From: Hymenobacter wooponensis
GTDB lineage: Bacteria > Bacteroidota > Bacteroidia > Cytophagales > Hymenobacteraceae
Reading direction: 5' to 3'
DNA length: 64,000 bases
NCBI RefSeq assembly: GCF_004745865.1
Contig: NZ_SRKZ01000001.1
Coordinates: 558,001-622,000, forward strand
Shown here piece after piece: positions 42,827 to 51,299 of this stretch (its first letter is position 1; every line of letters starts with the position of its first letter). Made by a program: the position numbers and the translations under genes. Under the pieces are notes generated by a model. It was not told the DNA's origin and ran no database searches. It worked only from the letters and a program-made list of their open reading frames with translations.

Positions 42827-45118
42827 ATGTATCCTTTTTCCGGGCTCCGGCAGTTGGCGCTGGCCAGCTTCCTGTTATACGCCGCTGCAGCGTCAGCCCA
42901 AACTACCGACCCTTCCGTGGCCCCCGTGCGCGGACAGGTGCTCGATGCAGCTTCCAATGCTCCTATTCCGGGCGCCGTAGTGCGCTGGCTGGGCGCGGCC
43001 ACCGAGGCCACTACTACCGACGACAAGGGTACTTTCTCCCTGGTGCGTCCCGCTCGCCCTACCACTCAACTTATTATCAGCTTCTTGGGCTACAGCCCCG
43101 ACACCGTACAGGTGAGTGGCAACAGCTACCTGCGCCTGCCTCTTCGCCGCACGGCGGAGCTGGGCGAGGTAACCGTAGAAGGACGAGCCCTCTCCTACTC
43201 TGGTATCACGCCCACCAACACCCAGGTTATTACCAGCCGCGACCTAACGAAGTCAGCGTGCTGTAACCTGGCCGAAAGCTTTGAAACCAATGCCTCCGTG
43301 GAGGTATCGACTTCTGATGCAGTGTCGGGGGCAAAGCAGATTCAGCTGCTAGGCCTAGACGGTGCTTATTCCCTGCTGACCATTGATAACCTACCGGCGT
43401 TACGCGGGCTGGCTACCCCCTACCGCCTGGGCTACCTGGCAGGCCCCTGGATTGAAGGAATCGATATTATCAAGGGTATGGGCTCGGTGGTAAATGGCTA
43501 CGAGAGTATTTCGGGGCAGGTGAACATCCGGCTGAAAGAGCCCGACACGGCTGAGCGTCTGCTATTCAACGCGTACGGCAACGACCTCGGCAAATTCGAC
43601 CTCAACTTGAACCTGGCCACGCCCATCAGCAAGAAGGTGAGCACGGCGCTGCTTCTGCACACCGACCACCTGGGCAACCGTGTGGATCGGAACAAAGACG
43701 GCTTTCTAGATCTGCCGCTGGCCACGCAGTACAACGTGTTTAACAAGTGGAAGTACAAGTCGGGAACGGGCTTGGTAACCGAGATAGGCCTAGGCGCACT
43801 GCGTGAAACGCGCCAGGGCGGGCAAGTGGCCTACCGTGAGGAAAACCCCGGCCGCTACTACGGCACCACCCAAACCACTGACCGCTACAACGGGTACGCC
43901 AAAACCAGTTACACCTGGCCCGGCCGCCCGTACCAAAGCTTAGGTCTGCTGCTAACCGGCACCAATCACGACTTCAACTCCACCTACGGGCTGCGCACGT
44001 ATAATGGTAACCAGCAGACTGGCCTAGCAACGCTGCTTTTCCAGAGCGTGATTGGCACTACGGCCCACACCTACCGGACCGGCCTGAGCTACCTGCACGA
44101 CGACTACCGCGAAGTGTACCGCTCCGGCTTGCTGTATCCGAACGAAACGGCAGCGCAGCGCTATTCCCGTGAGCATCGTAACCGCTTGGAGCGCGTACCG
44201 GGTGCTTTTGCGGAGTACACGTACCAGAACGCGCGTAACCTCACGGTGGTAACTGGCCTACGCCTCGACCGCCACAACCTGTACGGCTGGTTTCTGACGC
44301 CGCGCCTCAACGTGAAGTACGATGTGGCCAAGAACACCGTACTGCGTGTAGCCGCCGGCCGAGGCTTCCGGACGGCTAACCCCATTGCCGAGAACAGCGG
44401 GATGCTGGTTAGCTCACGGGAGTTTGTAGTTGCGAAGAACCTGCAGCCCGAAAAGGCTTGGAACATGGGGGGTAGCTTCACGCAGTACTTCAATGCCTTT
44501 GGCCGGCCGGCCACTTTCATCGCCGACTACTACCACACCGAGTTCCAGAATCAAGTGGTAGCGGACCCGTACACGCTAGCTGACCGGCTACTTATCAGCA
44601 ACCTAGAGCCGGGTGGCCGCTCCTTTTCCCGCAGTTTCCAGGCAGAGGTGCAAGTAGAACCTGTGAAAGGACTGCAGGCAAAAGCCGCTTACAAGTACCT
44701 CGATGTACGGACGACCTACAACGGCGAGTTGCTGCCCAAGCCGCTCACGCCCAAGAACCGCTTGTTCCTGAATGTGGCCTACGCCACCGCTTTCGATAAA
44801 TGGCGGGCCGACTTCACGGTGCAGGGATTTGGAAAGCGCCCACTGGCCAACTCGCCTGGCAGCATGGGTAATCATGCGGGCATGGCTGATATGGACCTGC
44901 CGGAAGCCCCACGCTACGCCCTGCTCAACACGCAGCTGACGCGCGCTTTCAAGCGCTGGGACTTATATGCCGGCGTGGAGAACCTAACCAACTACCGGCA
45001 GCCCAACCCAATTGCTGGGGCCTATGCGCCCTTCGGCCCCGACTTTGACGCCGCTATGGTGTGGGGACCAACGTACGGTCGCCTCACGTACCTGGGTGTC
45101 CGCTTCAAGCTTGATTAG
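42827..45118 (+). CDS. TonB-dependent outer-membrane receptor (763 aa)
   Basis: The start at 42827 gives a signal peptide (MYPFSGLRQLALASFLLYAA, cleavage after SAQ). A carboxypeptidase-regulatory-like domain follows (about 30-115: GQVLDAASNAPIPGAVVRW). The plug (about 130-245) has TNTQVITSRDLTKSACCNLA with an unusual Cys-Cys pair and IEGIDIIKGMGSVVNGYESI. The rest is the beta barrel, ending in TYLGVRFKLD. The Cys-Cys pair in the plug and the neighbours (HYC_CC_PP and HMA proteins) suggest copper or another thiophilic metal, or a metal complex, as cargo; this is inference from context. Confidence 0.92.
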   Translation: MYPFSGLRQLALASFLLYAAAASAQTTDPSVAPVRGQVLDAASNAPIPGAVVRWLGAATEATTTDDKGTFSLVRPARPTTQLIISFLGYSPDTVQVSGNSYLRLPLRRTAELGEVTVEGRALSYSGITPTNTQVITSRDLTKSACCNLAESFETNASVEVSTSDAVSGAKQIQLLGLDGAYSLLTIDNLPALRGLATPYRLGYLAGPWIEGIDIIKGMGSVVNGYESISGQVNIRLKEPDTAERLLFNAYGNDLGKFDLNLNLATPISKKVSTALLLHTDHLGNRVDRNKDGFLDLPLATQYNVFNKWKYKSGTGLVTEIGLGALRETRQGGQVAYREENPGRYYGTTQTTDRYNGYAKTSYTWPGRPYQSLGLLLTGTNHDFNSTYGLRTYNGNQQTGLATLLFQSVIGTTAHTYRTGLSYLHDDYREVYRSGLLYPNETAAQRYSREHRNRLERVPGAFAEYTYQNARNLTVVTGLRLDRHNLYGWFLTPRLNVKYDVAKNTVLRVAAGRGFRTANPIAENSGMLVSSREFVVAKNLQPEKAWNMGGSFTQYFNAFGRPATFIADYYHTEFQNQVVADPYTLADRLLISNLEPGGRSFSRSFQAEVQVEPVKGLQAKAAYKYLDVRTTYNGELLPKPLTPKNRLFLNVAYATAFDKWRADFTVQGFGKRPLANSPGSMGNHAGMADMDLPEAPRYALLNTQLTRAFKRWDLYAGVENLTNYRQPNPIAGAYAPFGPDFDAAMVWGPTYGRLTYLGVRFKLD

Positions 45119-45232
45119 CCAGCACCAGTGCCCACAGGCGCAACTGGCACAGTTTTTCGATTACCGAACTAGGCCTAGGCCACTCTTGTTTTGCTTACTC
45201 CAGGGCTTCGGCCCATTCACTTCTTTTCAGAT

Positions 45233-45622
45233 ATGAAACTTCTTTCATCTTTTGTAGCCTCCCTCCTGCTGCTGGTTTCTTCACAGAGCACTTTCGCTCA
45301 AGATGCTAAGCCCAAAGCTAAAGGTGGCGCTGCCACCGAGCAGGTGCAGTTCAAGACCTCGGCCGTGTGCGATATGTGCAAAGCGCGCTTAGAAAAGAGC
45401 ATGGCGTATGAGAAGGGCGTACAAGCTGCCAACCTTGATGTTCCCTCTAAGGTGCTCACCGTTACCTATCGCCCTGAGAAAACCACTCCCGCTGCTTTGC
45501 GCACCGCTGTGCAGCGCACGGGCTACGATGCCGACGAGCTATCAGCTGACGCCCGCGCCTATGACAAGCTGCCCGACTGCTGCAAGAAAACCAACTCCGT
45601 TCATACTGACAGCAAGCACTAA
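45233..45622 (+). CDS. Secreted HMA-domain metal-binding protein (129 aa)
   Basis: A signal peptide (MKLLSSFVASLLLLVSSQST, cleavage after FAQ) precedes a heavy-metal-associated domain. The metal site is Cys46-x-x-Cys49 in TSAVCDMCKARLEKS, followed by GVQAANLDVPSKVLTVTY and LRTAVQRTGYDADEL, the normal beta-alpha-beta order. DCCKK near the C-terminus may add ligands. An exported HMA protein next to a TonB receptor fits a periplasmic carrier for copper or a similar ion. A terminator follows at 45641-45675. Confidence 0.88.
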   Translation: MKLLSSFVASLLLLVSSQSTFAQDAKPKAKGGAATEQVQFKTSAVCDMCKARLEKSMAYEKGVQAANLDVPSKVLTVTYRPEKTTPAALRTAVQRTGYDADELSADARAYDKLPDCCKKTNSVHTDSKH

Positions 45623-45640
45623 TTGCTGCCAGTCCCAGTT

Positions 45641-45675
45641 AAAGCCCCATGGTAGGTTAGCTACTATGGGGCTTT
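45641..45675. terminator. Bidirectional terminator after the HMA gene
   Basis: AAAGCCCCATGGTAG (45641-45655) pairs with 45661-45675 with one mismatch. T run on the plus strand, A run at the other foot. The next gene converges on it. Confidence 0.8.
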
Positions 45676-45696
45676 CTTTTTTCTTATAATACTACA

Positions 45697-46266
45697 CTAG
45701 GCAGAAGCCCCCGGCGCCACCTGTACCTCAAAAGACAGCACCACGCTAAAGTTGAGCGGACGGGCAAGCCGGCGGCGGTTGGTGCCAGATACTTCCAGCG
45801 TAAACGTATCGGCGCGCAGAAAATCCAGTAAGTTCAGTTGGCCTTGCTTCTCCATTTCTACATGCGTAGGATGTACCGCCCGCGGCGAGAACGAAGCAAT
45901 AAGAACTTTACGGTTGTTAGCCATTAAAAAGCAACTTCCACTCTCCAGGGCTCCCAGCGTAGGCGTGCCTCGCCCTATGGGGTGATCTGGCTCCGGAGAC
46001 CAGGTCAAGCGGGCATCGCGCAGCTTCACTGCCGTCACGTTTGAGCGCGTAATAGCGGCCAGGCACGGCAAGGAACTAGGAATGGTTGTCTCGCAGAGAA
46101 AGATTAAGTCCATACCCGGATCAATGCGCAGATTGATAGCTCGGGTACTAACGCCAAAGGCAGATTGCAAGGACCGCCGCAAACCCTCATGGTTGGCAAT
46201 AGTCAAATCAACCCCTAGCACCACGGGTGGCCCGGCTGAAGGGGGAGGTACGTATGTTCGGTTCAT
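45697..46266 (-). CDS. Hypothetical protein (189 aa)
   Basis: I recognise no family. The start at 46266 (MNRTYVPPPSAGPPVVLGVD) is preferred over an in-frame upstream ATG at 46362, whose 32 residues include an improbable Cys-rich start. No signal peptide or membrane span in this version. The protein is mixed alpha/beta with VDLTIANHEGLRRSLQSAFG, AINLRIDPGMDLIFLCETT and FLMANNRKVLIASFSPRAV as the best-ordered parts, and a C-terminus predicted to be beta (RPLNFSVVLSFEVQV). It is divergent from the LytTR regulator gene across 277 bases, which hints at shared control, and convergent with the HMA gene. Confidence 0.6.
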   Translation of the reverse strand: MNRTYVPPPSAGPPVVLGVDLTIANHEGLRRSLQSAFGVSTRAINLRIDPGMDLIFLCETTIPSSLPCLAAITRSNVTAVKLRDARLTWSPEPDHPIGRGTPTLGALESGSCFLMANNRKVLIASFSPRAVHPTHVEMEKQGQLNLLDFLRADTFTLEVSGTNRRRLARPLNFSVVLSFEVQVAPGASA

Positions 46267-46390
46267 AGCCAAAAGATTTGCAGGGAAGAACAGGCACGAG
46301 GGGAGCAGCACTTGAGGATCAGAAGCGTCCTTCTTTACGCAAGAAATACACATTGGACTCATCCACGATATTTCATAATATATGTAAGCA

Positions 46391-46442
46391 TCGACTAACC
46401 AATATATTAAAGTAGAGCGAGCGAGCTTATAAGTCGACTAAC
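46391..46442. promoter_or_regulatory. Direct repeats that may bind the LytTR regulator
   Basis: TCGACTAAC occurs at 46391-46399 and 46434-46442, 43 bases apart (about four helix turns). The complement carries GTTAGT, similar to the GTTnA/G core of LytTR sites. It lies about 100-150 bases before the regulator gene. Confidence 0.35.
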
Positions 46443-46543
46443 AGCTCATACAGGGAGCCCAACATTGTTTTCTTCTTATAATGAATAGTATGAATCAGGT
46501 TTAAAGTTTTATATTGACTGCGCTATTTAGCTCCTCCCCTCCT

Positions 46544-47278
46544 ATGAAGATTTCGTGTCTACTCCTTGATGATGACCCACTGGTGTTGGATCTGCTGCAG
46601 GCATACGTAGCCATGACCGATATCCTGGATGTGAAGGCTGCCTTCACCGATCCACTGGAAGCACATCGGTATTTGATGACCAATCAGGTGCAGGTACTCT
46701 TCTCTGATGTGACCATGCCCCACCTGAGTGGTATTGACTTGGTACGCTCCCTACAGCAGCCGCCCATGGTAGTGCTCATGACAGCCTACCCTCAGTACGC
46801 CATGGAGGGCTTTAATCTGGATGTGATTGACTTCCTTCTGAAGCCAATTTCTCTCGACCGGTTTCTGAAAGCCGTAAACAAAGTAGCGAGCATCCTGCGC
46901 GTAAATTCTGCTGACCAGGAGCTACAAACCGATATCATGACTGGCCTAGGATCGTTTTTCATCCGCACCGACGCGCAGTTCGTGCGGCTGCATTATCGGG
47001 AGGTGCTATACATTGAGGCTCTTAAGGATTTCACCAAAATCAACACTTCCGACGGCCGCACGCACGTAACGCTGGTTAACCTGAAAAACTTAGAAGAGCA
47101 GCTTCCTGCCGGCTTGTTCGTCCGCACTCACCGCTCCTACTTGGTTAACGCTGCCCACATTGAAACGGTTAGTGCCCTAGAGCTGAAAGTGGGTGGCCAT
47201 GCCCTCCCACTAGGCCAGACCTACCGGGAGCGGATAACAGAGCGCATTGTGAACCGGTCACTTATCCGGCGACACTAG
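46544..47278 (+). CDS. LytTR-family response regulator (244 aa)
   Basis: The receiver domain (about 1-120) has the acidic pocket LLLDDDP (Asp9-11), the phospho-acceptor Asp55 in FSDVTMPHLSG, Thr in LMTAYP and Lys in FLLKPIS. The DNA-binding LytTR domain (about 140-240) has FVRLHYREVLYIEALKDFTK and FVRTHRSYLVNAAHIETV. The start at 46544 opens the receiver directly. It is the likely partner of the histidine kinase that converges with it; the two genes overlap by 17 bases at their 3' ends. Target genes unknown. Confidence 0.94.
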   Translation: MKISCLLLDDDPLVLDLLQAYVAMTDILDVKAAFTDPLEAHRYLMTNQVQVLFSDVTMPHLSGIDLVRSLQQPPMVVLMTAYPQYAMEGFNLDVIDFLLKPISLDRFLKAVNKVASILRVNSADQELQTDIMTGLGSFFIRTDAQFVRLHYREVLYIEALKDFTKINTSDGRTHVTLVNLKNLEEQLPAGLFVRTHRSYLVNAAHIETVSALELKVGGHALPLGQTYRERITERIVNRSLIRRH

Positions 47279-49343
47279 CCGAGGCTACTGTTTCGTCTGC
47301 GTCCTCTGGCGATAGCACCCGCATAGAAACCTTGGGAGCTTTAGACTCCGCAGCGGGTAAAGTAAACCGGAAGATGGATCCTTTGCCCAACGTGCTTTCG
47401 AAAGAAAGCTCGCCGCTATTCCGTTCTAAAAACTCTTTGCACAGGCGTAGCCCTAGCCCCACCCCCTTCTCATGATCGGTGCCTGGCGTGGAATAACTCT
47501 CGCGCTGCTCCTGAATCTTGTACTGCCCGGTAGGTGAAATTCCTACGCCGGTATCGTGCACAGCTATTTCCCACATCGTGGGCAGTAGCTTGGCCGACAC
47601 CGTGATAGTGCCCCCAGCGGGAGTAAACTTCAGCGCGTTGCCCAGCAGGTTCCGCAAGATCAGGCGCGTCATGTTTAAGTCGGCGCGCGCCGGGCACGGC
47701 TCCTGAACCTCATTAATCAGCCGCACTTGCTTGCGTTCGGCATCGTCAGCCATCAGGTCAAGGGCTTCTGCAATCAGTACATCCAGGCGTAGCCGCTCAG
47801 GCTTAGTGCCCCCATCGCCTTGCATCTGCGACGCCGACCAATTGAGCAGGTTATCTAACAGGCGCGATGTGCTGTCGAGGGTTTGGGACAGGCGGGCCGC
47901 GTGGGCAGCCAAGCGGGCCGGTGGCAACGTGCCTAAGCTCAGCAATGAGAGCAGGGAGTACAAGGAGCTCAGTGGGCTGCGCAAATCATGCGAAATGACT
48001 GAAAAGAGCGTATTTTTCGTCTGATTCAGTCGATCCAGTACCTCCTTCTGCTGGCTAATGGCGGCGTTTTTCCGCTTGAGCATGCGGTTGATGTCTTCCT
48101 GCTGCTTGTGGGCGCGATACAAGGCTCCTACTGTCATCAACAAGAGTACCGCACCGGCGGCCAATAGATTACGCAAGAGCTTCTGGCGGCGCAAATTGGC
48201 CTGCTGCAGCTGCTGATCTTTAGTTAGCAGCTGAATTTCGCGCTCTTTCTTTTCCGACTCATAACGGAGCTGTAGCTCTGCAATTTGGTTTTCGCGCTGT
48301 TCTACTAGGGCACTGTCTTGCAGGGCCACGTACCGCTGCAATGCTTGCAGGGCGGCCGTAGGGTGCCGGTCACGCTGGTGAATGCTAGAGAGGGAGAAGT
48401 AAATATTTCGGAGTAACACACTAGAGCCGGCTTGGCGCGCCGCTACTAATGCTTGCTGCAATGAGGCCTGAGCGGGCCCATGCTGATCCAGAGAATCGTG
48501 CATGGCTGCCAACACCCACCATGTAGTTGCTCTTACTACCGGCGAAGCCGATTGCGGCAAGTTCTCCAGCGCCTGGGTATAGAAGACGGCCGCAGTTTCG
48601 AAATTGCCAAAGTCCTGGTATATCTGTCCGGTACTCCGGAGGGCTTCCCCTATCCTCACACTATCATGCAGGTGCTGGGCAATGGCCTGGCTTTGCTGTA
48701 GGTAGTATAAAGCCCGGCTGTTCTGTTGCTGCTGGTGATGGGCTCGGCCAATGTCATGAAGCGAGCCGGCAATTCTAGCCGAGTCATGGGCAGTCCGCCA
48801 CACTTGCAGGGCCTGCTCATGACAGGTCTGGGCGCGGCGCCATTGATTTTCGCTGCCGTACAGCTCTCCTAGTTGCTGATACACTTCTCCGCTGCCTACG
48901 GAATTATGCTGGCGTTGAAAATTTATTAGCGCTCGTTGGTAAACCAGCCGGGCGTTTCCGGTATCGCCCTGGGCATACAGCGCTTTGCCCAACAGCGGCA
49001 ACGTGGTGGCCTGTAGCTTCGCATCCTTTTGTGCAAGCCGAAGCGCCCGACGGAAGTGATATACCGCCGAAGCATAGCGGCTCAGGCACTGGCTGGCCTT
49101 CCCGGCTACCACGTGCGCCTGAATCCACTGCACGGTATCAAGGCGCTGCCGAGCCTGCAAAATTTGCTGAGTGGCCTGCCGTAACGTTTTTAACTGAAAG
49201 GTGCGCCGGTACTCTGGTAGCACCTGCGGAGTGGGCTCGTCGGCGTAGGCCACGGTACCGGCACACAGCCACAACCCTACTAGCACCGCCCACCGTGTGG
49301 GCTGGTACACCCAGCACAAGAAAGGGCTAATGTAGGCGGGCAT
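47262..49343 (-). CDS. TPR-containing sensor histidine kinase (693 aa)
   Basis: Signal or first membrane segment at about 17-34 (AVLVGLWLCAGTVAYA). About nine TPR-like repeats fill 60-350 in the periplasm. A coiled coil and a membrane span (LLAAGAVLLLMTVGALY) lie at about 365-410. The HisKA domain has the phospho-acceptor His452 in LFSVISHDLRSPLSS. The ATPase domain shows NLLGNALKFTPAGG (N box), HDTGVGIS (G1) and GVGLGLRLCKEFLERN (G2). This hybrid TPR-HisKA build is common in Bacteroidota. No LytS-type kinase is nearby, so the convergent LytTR regulator is the best candidate partner. Confidence 0.92.
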   Translation of the reverse strand: MPAYISPFLCWVYQPTRWAVLVGLWLCAGTVAYADEPTPQVLPEYRRTFQLKTLRQATQQILQARQRLDTVQWIQAHVVAGKASQCLSRYASAVYHFRRALRLAQKDAKLQATTLPLLGKALYAQGDTGNARLVYQRALINFQRQHNSVGSGEVYQQLGELYGSENQWRRAQTCHEQALQVWRTAHDSARIAGSLHDIGRAHHQQQQNSRALYYLQQSQAIAQHLHDSVRIGEALRSTGQIYQDFGNFETAAVFYTQALENLPQSASPVVRATTWWVLAAMHDSLDQHGPAQASLQQALVAARQAGSSVLLRNIYFSLSSIHQRDRHPTAALQALQRYVALQDSALVEQRENQIAELQLRYESEKKEREIQLLTKDQQLQQANLRRQKLLRNLLAAGAVLLLMTVGALYRAHKQQEDINRMLKRKNAAISQQKEVLDRLNQTKNTLFSVISHDLRSPLSSLYSLLSLLSLGTLPPARLAAHAARLSQTLDSTSRLLDNLLNWSASQMQGDGGTKPERLRLDVLIAEALDLMADDAERKQVRLINEVQEPCPARADLNMTRLILRNLLGNALKFTPAGGTITVSAKLLPTMWEIAVHDTGVGISPTGQYKIQEQRESYSTPGTDHEKGVGLGLRLCKEFLERNSGELSFESTLGKGSIFRFTLPAAESKAPKVSMRVLSPEDADETVASASVAG

Positions 49344-49475
49344 TAGGAGGCTAGTTAGCGCTGAGTAACCGCGTCAGCTTACCACTGCCATCGTTACCCC
49401 AGTGCCCAATATACAAACATCCTATTACTGCGCTTGCTTGTACTGCCAGTAGTTAACTAACTATTTCCGCAGCAT

Positions 49476-50231
49476 TTACCCCTCCTGCTTAGCCTGCCAC
49501 AAGCGCCACCACGGCAGATACGGTTGGTCGTGGTGCTCATAGTGGTAGCCGAAAAAATAGCAGCTAATGAAGGCCCAGGCATGGTGGCGAAACTGGCTGC
49601 CCGACTTGTGGGGGTTGTCTGGCGCATGCTCGCCACGGTGAGGCAAGTACGTGCCAAAGTAGAAGAGTTGCAGCGTAGCTAACACGGCCGGAATCATCCA
49701 AAACGCGATGATATTCTCCATGGGGAATACCAGCTTCAGCAAGTTATACGTCAGGGCCATGAGCAGCACCTGCCACCAGGTCACGTAGTTCCAGGCAAAG
49801 CGGGCAAACCAGAACAAAAACCCGGGGTGCTTGCCATCGTGAAAGTCAGGATCGTCCTCAGTGGCCACGTGGCGGTGGTGGGCATGATGCTTGGGCAACA
49901 TCCGCGGAAACCAGTTGAAGGCAAACAACAAGGCCGTTACTAGGCCTAGGCCATTGTTGAGGCGCTTGTGGGGGCTTACCACACCGTGCATAGCATCGTG
50001 GGCGGTAATAAATAGCCCGGTATATAAGTGCGTTTGCACTAGAGCCAGCAGGTAAGGCCACGGCGTCTGCCAGTTGGGCTCGTAATAGGCCAACAGAAAC
50101 GTGAGCAACCCCGCCCAAGCCGCAATAATTAAGAGCGCCACCACCACTCCTTTGTAGGCCAGGGGCGCAGGCTTTACCCGCCGGGTGGAGTAGCTTGGCT
50201 GCGGACTTGCAATGGGATGTACAGACGACAT
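49476..50231 (-). CDS. crtW: Beta-carotene ketolase, CrtW type (251 aa)
   Basis: A membrane di-iron oxygenase of the fatty acid desaturase superfamily that adds a keto group at C4 of the beta ring. The histidine clusters are ITAHDAMHGVV, PKHHAHHRHVATEDDPDFH and FGYHYEHHDQP, in CrtW order, with FYFGTYLPHRG between. Four to five hydrophobic spans are present. The DDPDFH after the second cluster favours CrtW over an ordinary acyl desaturase. It ends the minus-strand carotenoid region, 49 bases after ispH, so the two are likely cotranscribed. Confidence 0.92.
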   Translation of the reverse strand: MSSVHPIASPQPSYSTRRVKPAPLAYKGVVVALLIIAAWAGLLTFLLAYYEPNWQTPWPYLLALVQTHLYTGLFITAHDAMHGVVSPHKRLNNGLGLVTALLFAFNWFPRMLPKHHAHHRHVATEDDPDFHDGKHPGFLFWFARFAWNYVTWWQVLLMALTYNLLKLVFPMENIIAFWMIPAVLATLQLFYFGTYLPHRGEHAPDNPHKSGSQFRHHAWAFISCYFFGYHYEHHDQPYLPWWRLWQAKQEG

Positions 50232-50280
50232 TAGACTCAGTATTAACCTGCGAAACTGCGTGCATTAGGGTCGTAAACGG

Positions 50281-51129
50281 CTATAGAGCCAATAGCACAT
50301 CCCGCACCTGTTCCATTAACCACATGGGCGTACTGGTGGCCCCGCAAATCCCCACTGACTGCCCCGGCTGAAACCAATCGGTGGAAATCTCATCCACTTT
50401 GGAGATGAAATGCGTAGCGGGATTGGTGTCTTTGCAGACTTGGTACAATACTTTGCCGTTGGAGCTCTTCGTTCCCGACACAAACACAATCTGGTCAAAC
50501 TGCTGAGCAAACTTCCGCAAGTCTTTGTCGCGGTTACTCACCTGCCGGCAGATGGTGTCGTTGGCATTTACCTGAAAACCACGGGTTTCCAACTCGTTCT
50601 TGATGCGGTAGAAAGAGTCAGTGCTCTTGGTGGTCTGGCTGTAGAGCGTGATGTTGGCGGGCAGCTCATGGCCAAGCAACTCGTCAATGTTCTCAAACAC
50701 CACTGCCTCCCCGCTGGTCTGGCCTAATAGCCCTCGCACTTCGGCGTGCCCGTGCTTGCCGTAAATAAAGATCTTGTCCTTCTTGTCGAAGCTGGTTTTG
50801 ATGCGGTTTTGCAGCTTCAGTACCACGGGACACGAGGCATCAATCAGCGTTAGGCGGTTTTCTAACGCGGTTTGGTACGTGCTGGGTGGCTCGCCGTGGG
50901 CCCGAATGAGCACCGCTTCGTCGCGTAGGGCAGTAAACTGGTCATAATCGATGATGCGCAAGCCACGCTGTTCCAAGCGCTCCACCTCCTCATCGTTGTG
51001 CACAATGTCACCTAGGCAATAGAGGTAGCCTTGTTCATCGAGAATGTCTTCGGCCATTTGAATGGCATATATCACGCCGAAGCAAAAGCCGGAGTTAGGG
51101 TCAATACGGACGCTCAGGTGGTACGGCAT
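50281..51129 (-). CDS. ispH: 4-hydroxy-3-methylbut-2-enyl diphosphate reductase (282 aa)
   Basis: Last step of the MEP pathway, giving IPP and DMAPP with a [4Fe-4S] cluster. The three cluster cysteines are in NSGFCFGVIYA (Cys16), IDASCPVV and DTICRQVSNRD. RAHGEPPST and HGHAEVRGLLGQT are also signatures, and SGTKSSNGKVLYQ with ISTDWFQPGQSVGICGATSTP closes the site. The ATG at 51129 (MPYHLSVRID) is preferred over a GTG at 51147. Its place beside crtW and before crtB ties precursor supply to carotenoid synthesis. Confidence 0.94.
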   Translation of the reverse strand: MPYHLSVRIDPNSGFCFGVIYAIQMAEDILDEQGYLYCLGDIVHNDEEVERLEQRGLRIIDYDQFTALRDEAVLIRAHGEPPSTYQTALENRLTLIDASCPVVLKLQNRIKTSFDKKDKIFIYGKHGHAEVRGLLGQTSGEAVVFENIDELLGHELPANITLYSQTTKSTDSFYRIKNELETRGFQVNANDTICRQVSNRDKDLRKFAQQFDQIVFVSGTKSSNGKVLYQVCKDTNPATHFISKVDEISTDWFQPGQSVGICGATSTPMWLMEQVRDVLLAL

Positions 51130-51299
51130 AGCTAACGGAGTAACCACAACAATAACCGGAATGTTGCAATTGGTTAAATATACGCAGCCTTCTACTTTCT
51201 ATGGATGGGAATGTATAGTGCTATGTATTTGAGCGTAGCATACTTAAACCAAAGCAGACGGCAGAGCTAGGCCACTAGGCACCTAGCTCGCCTGGGTGC

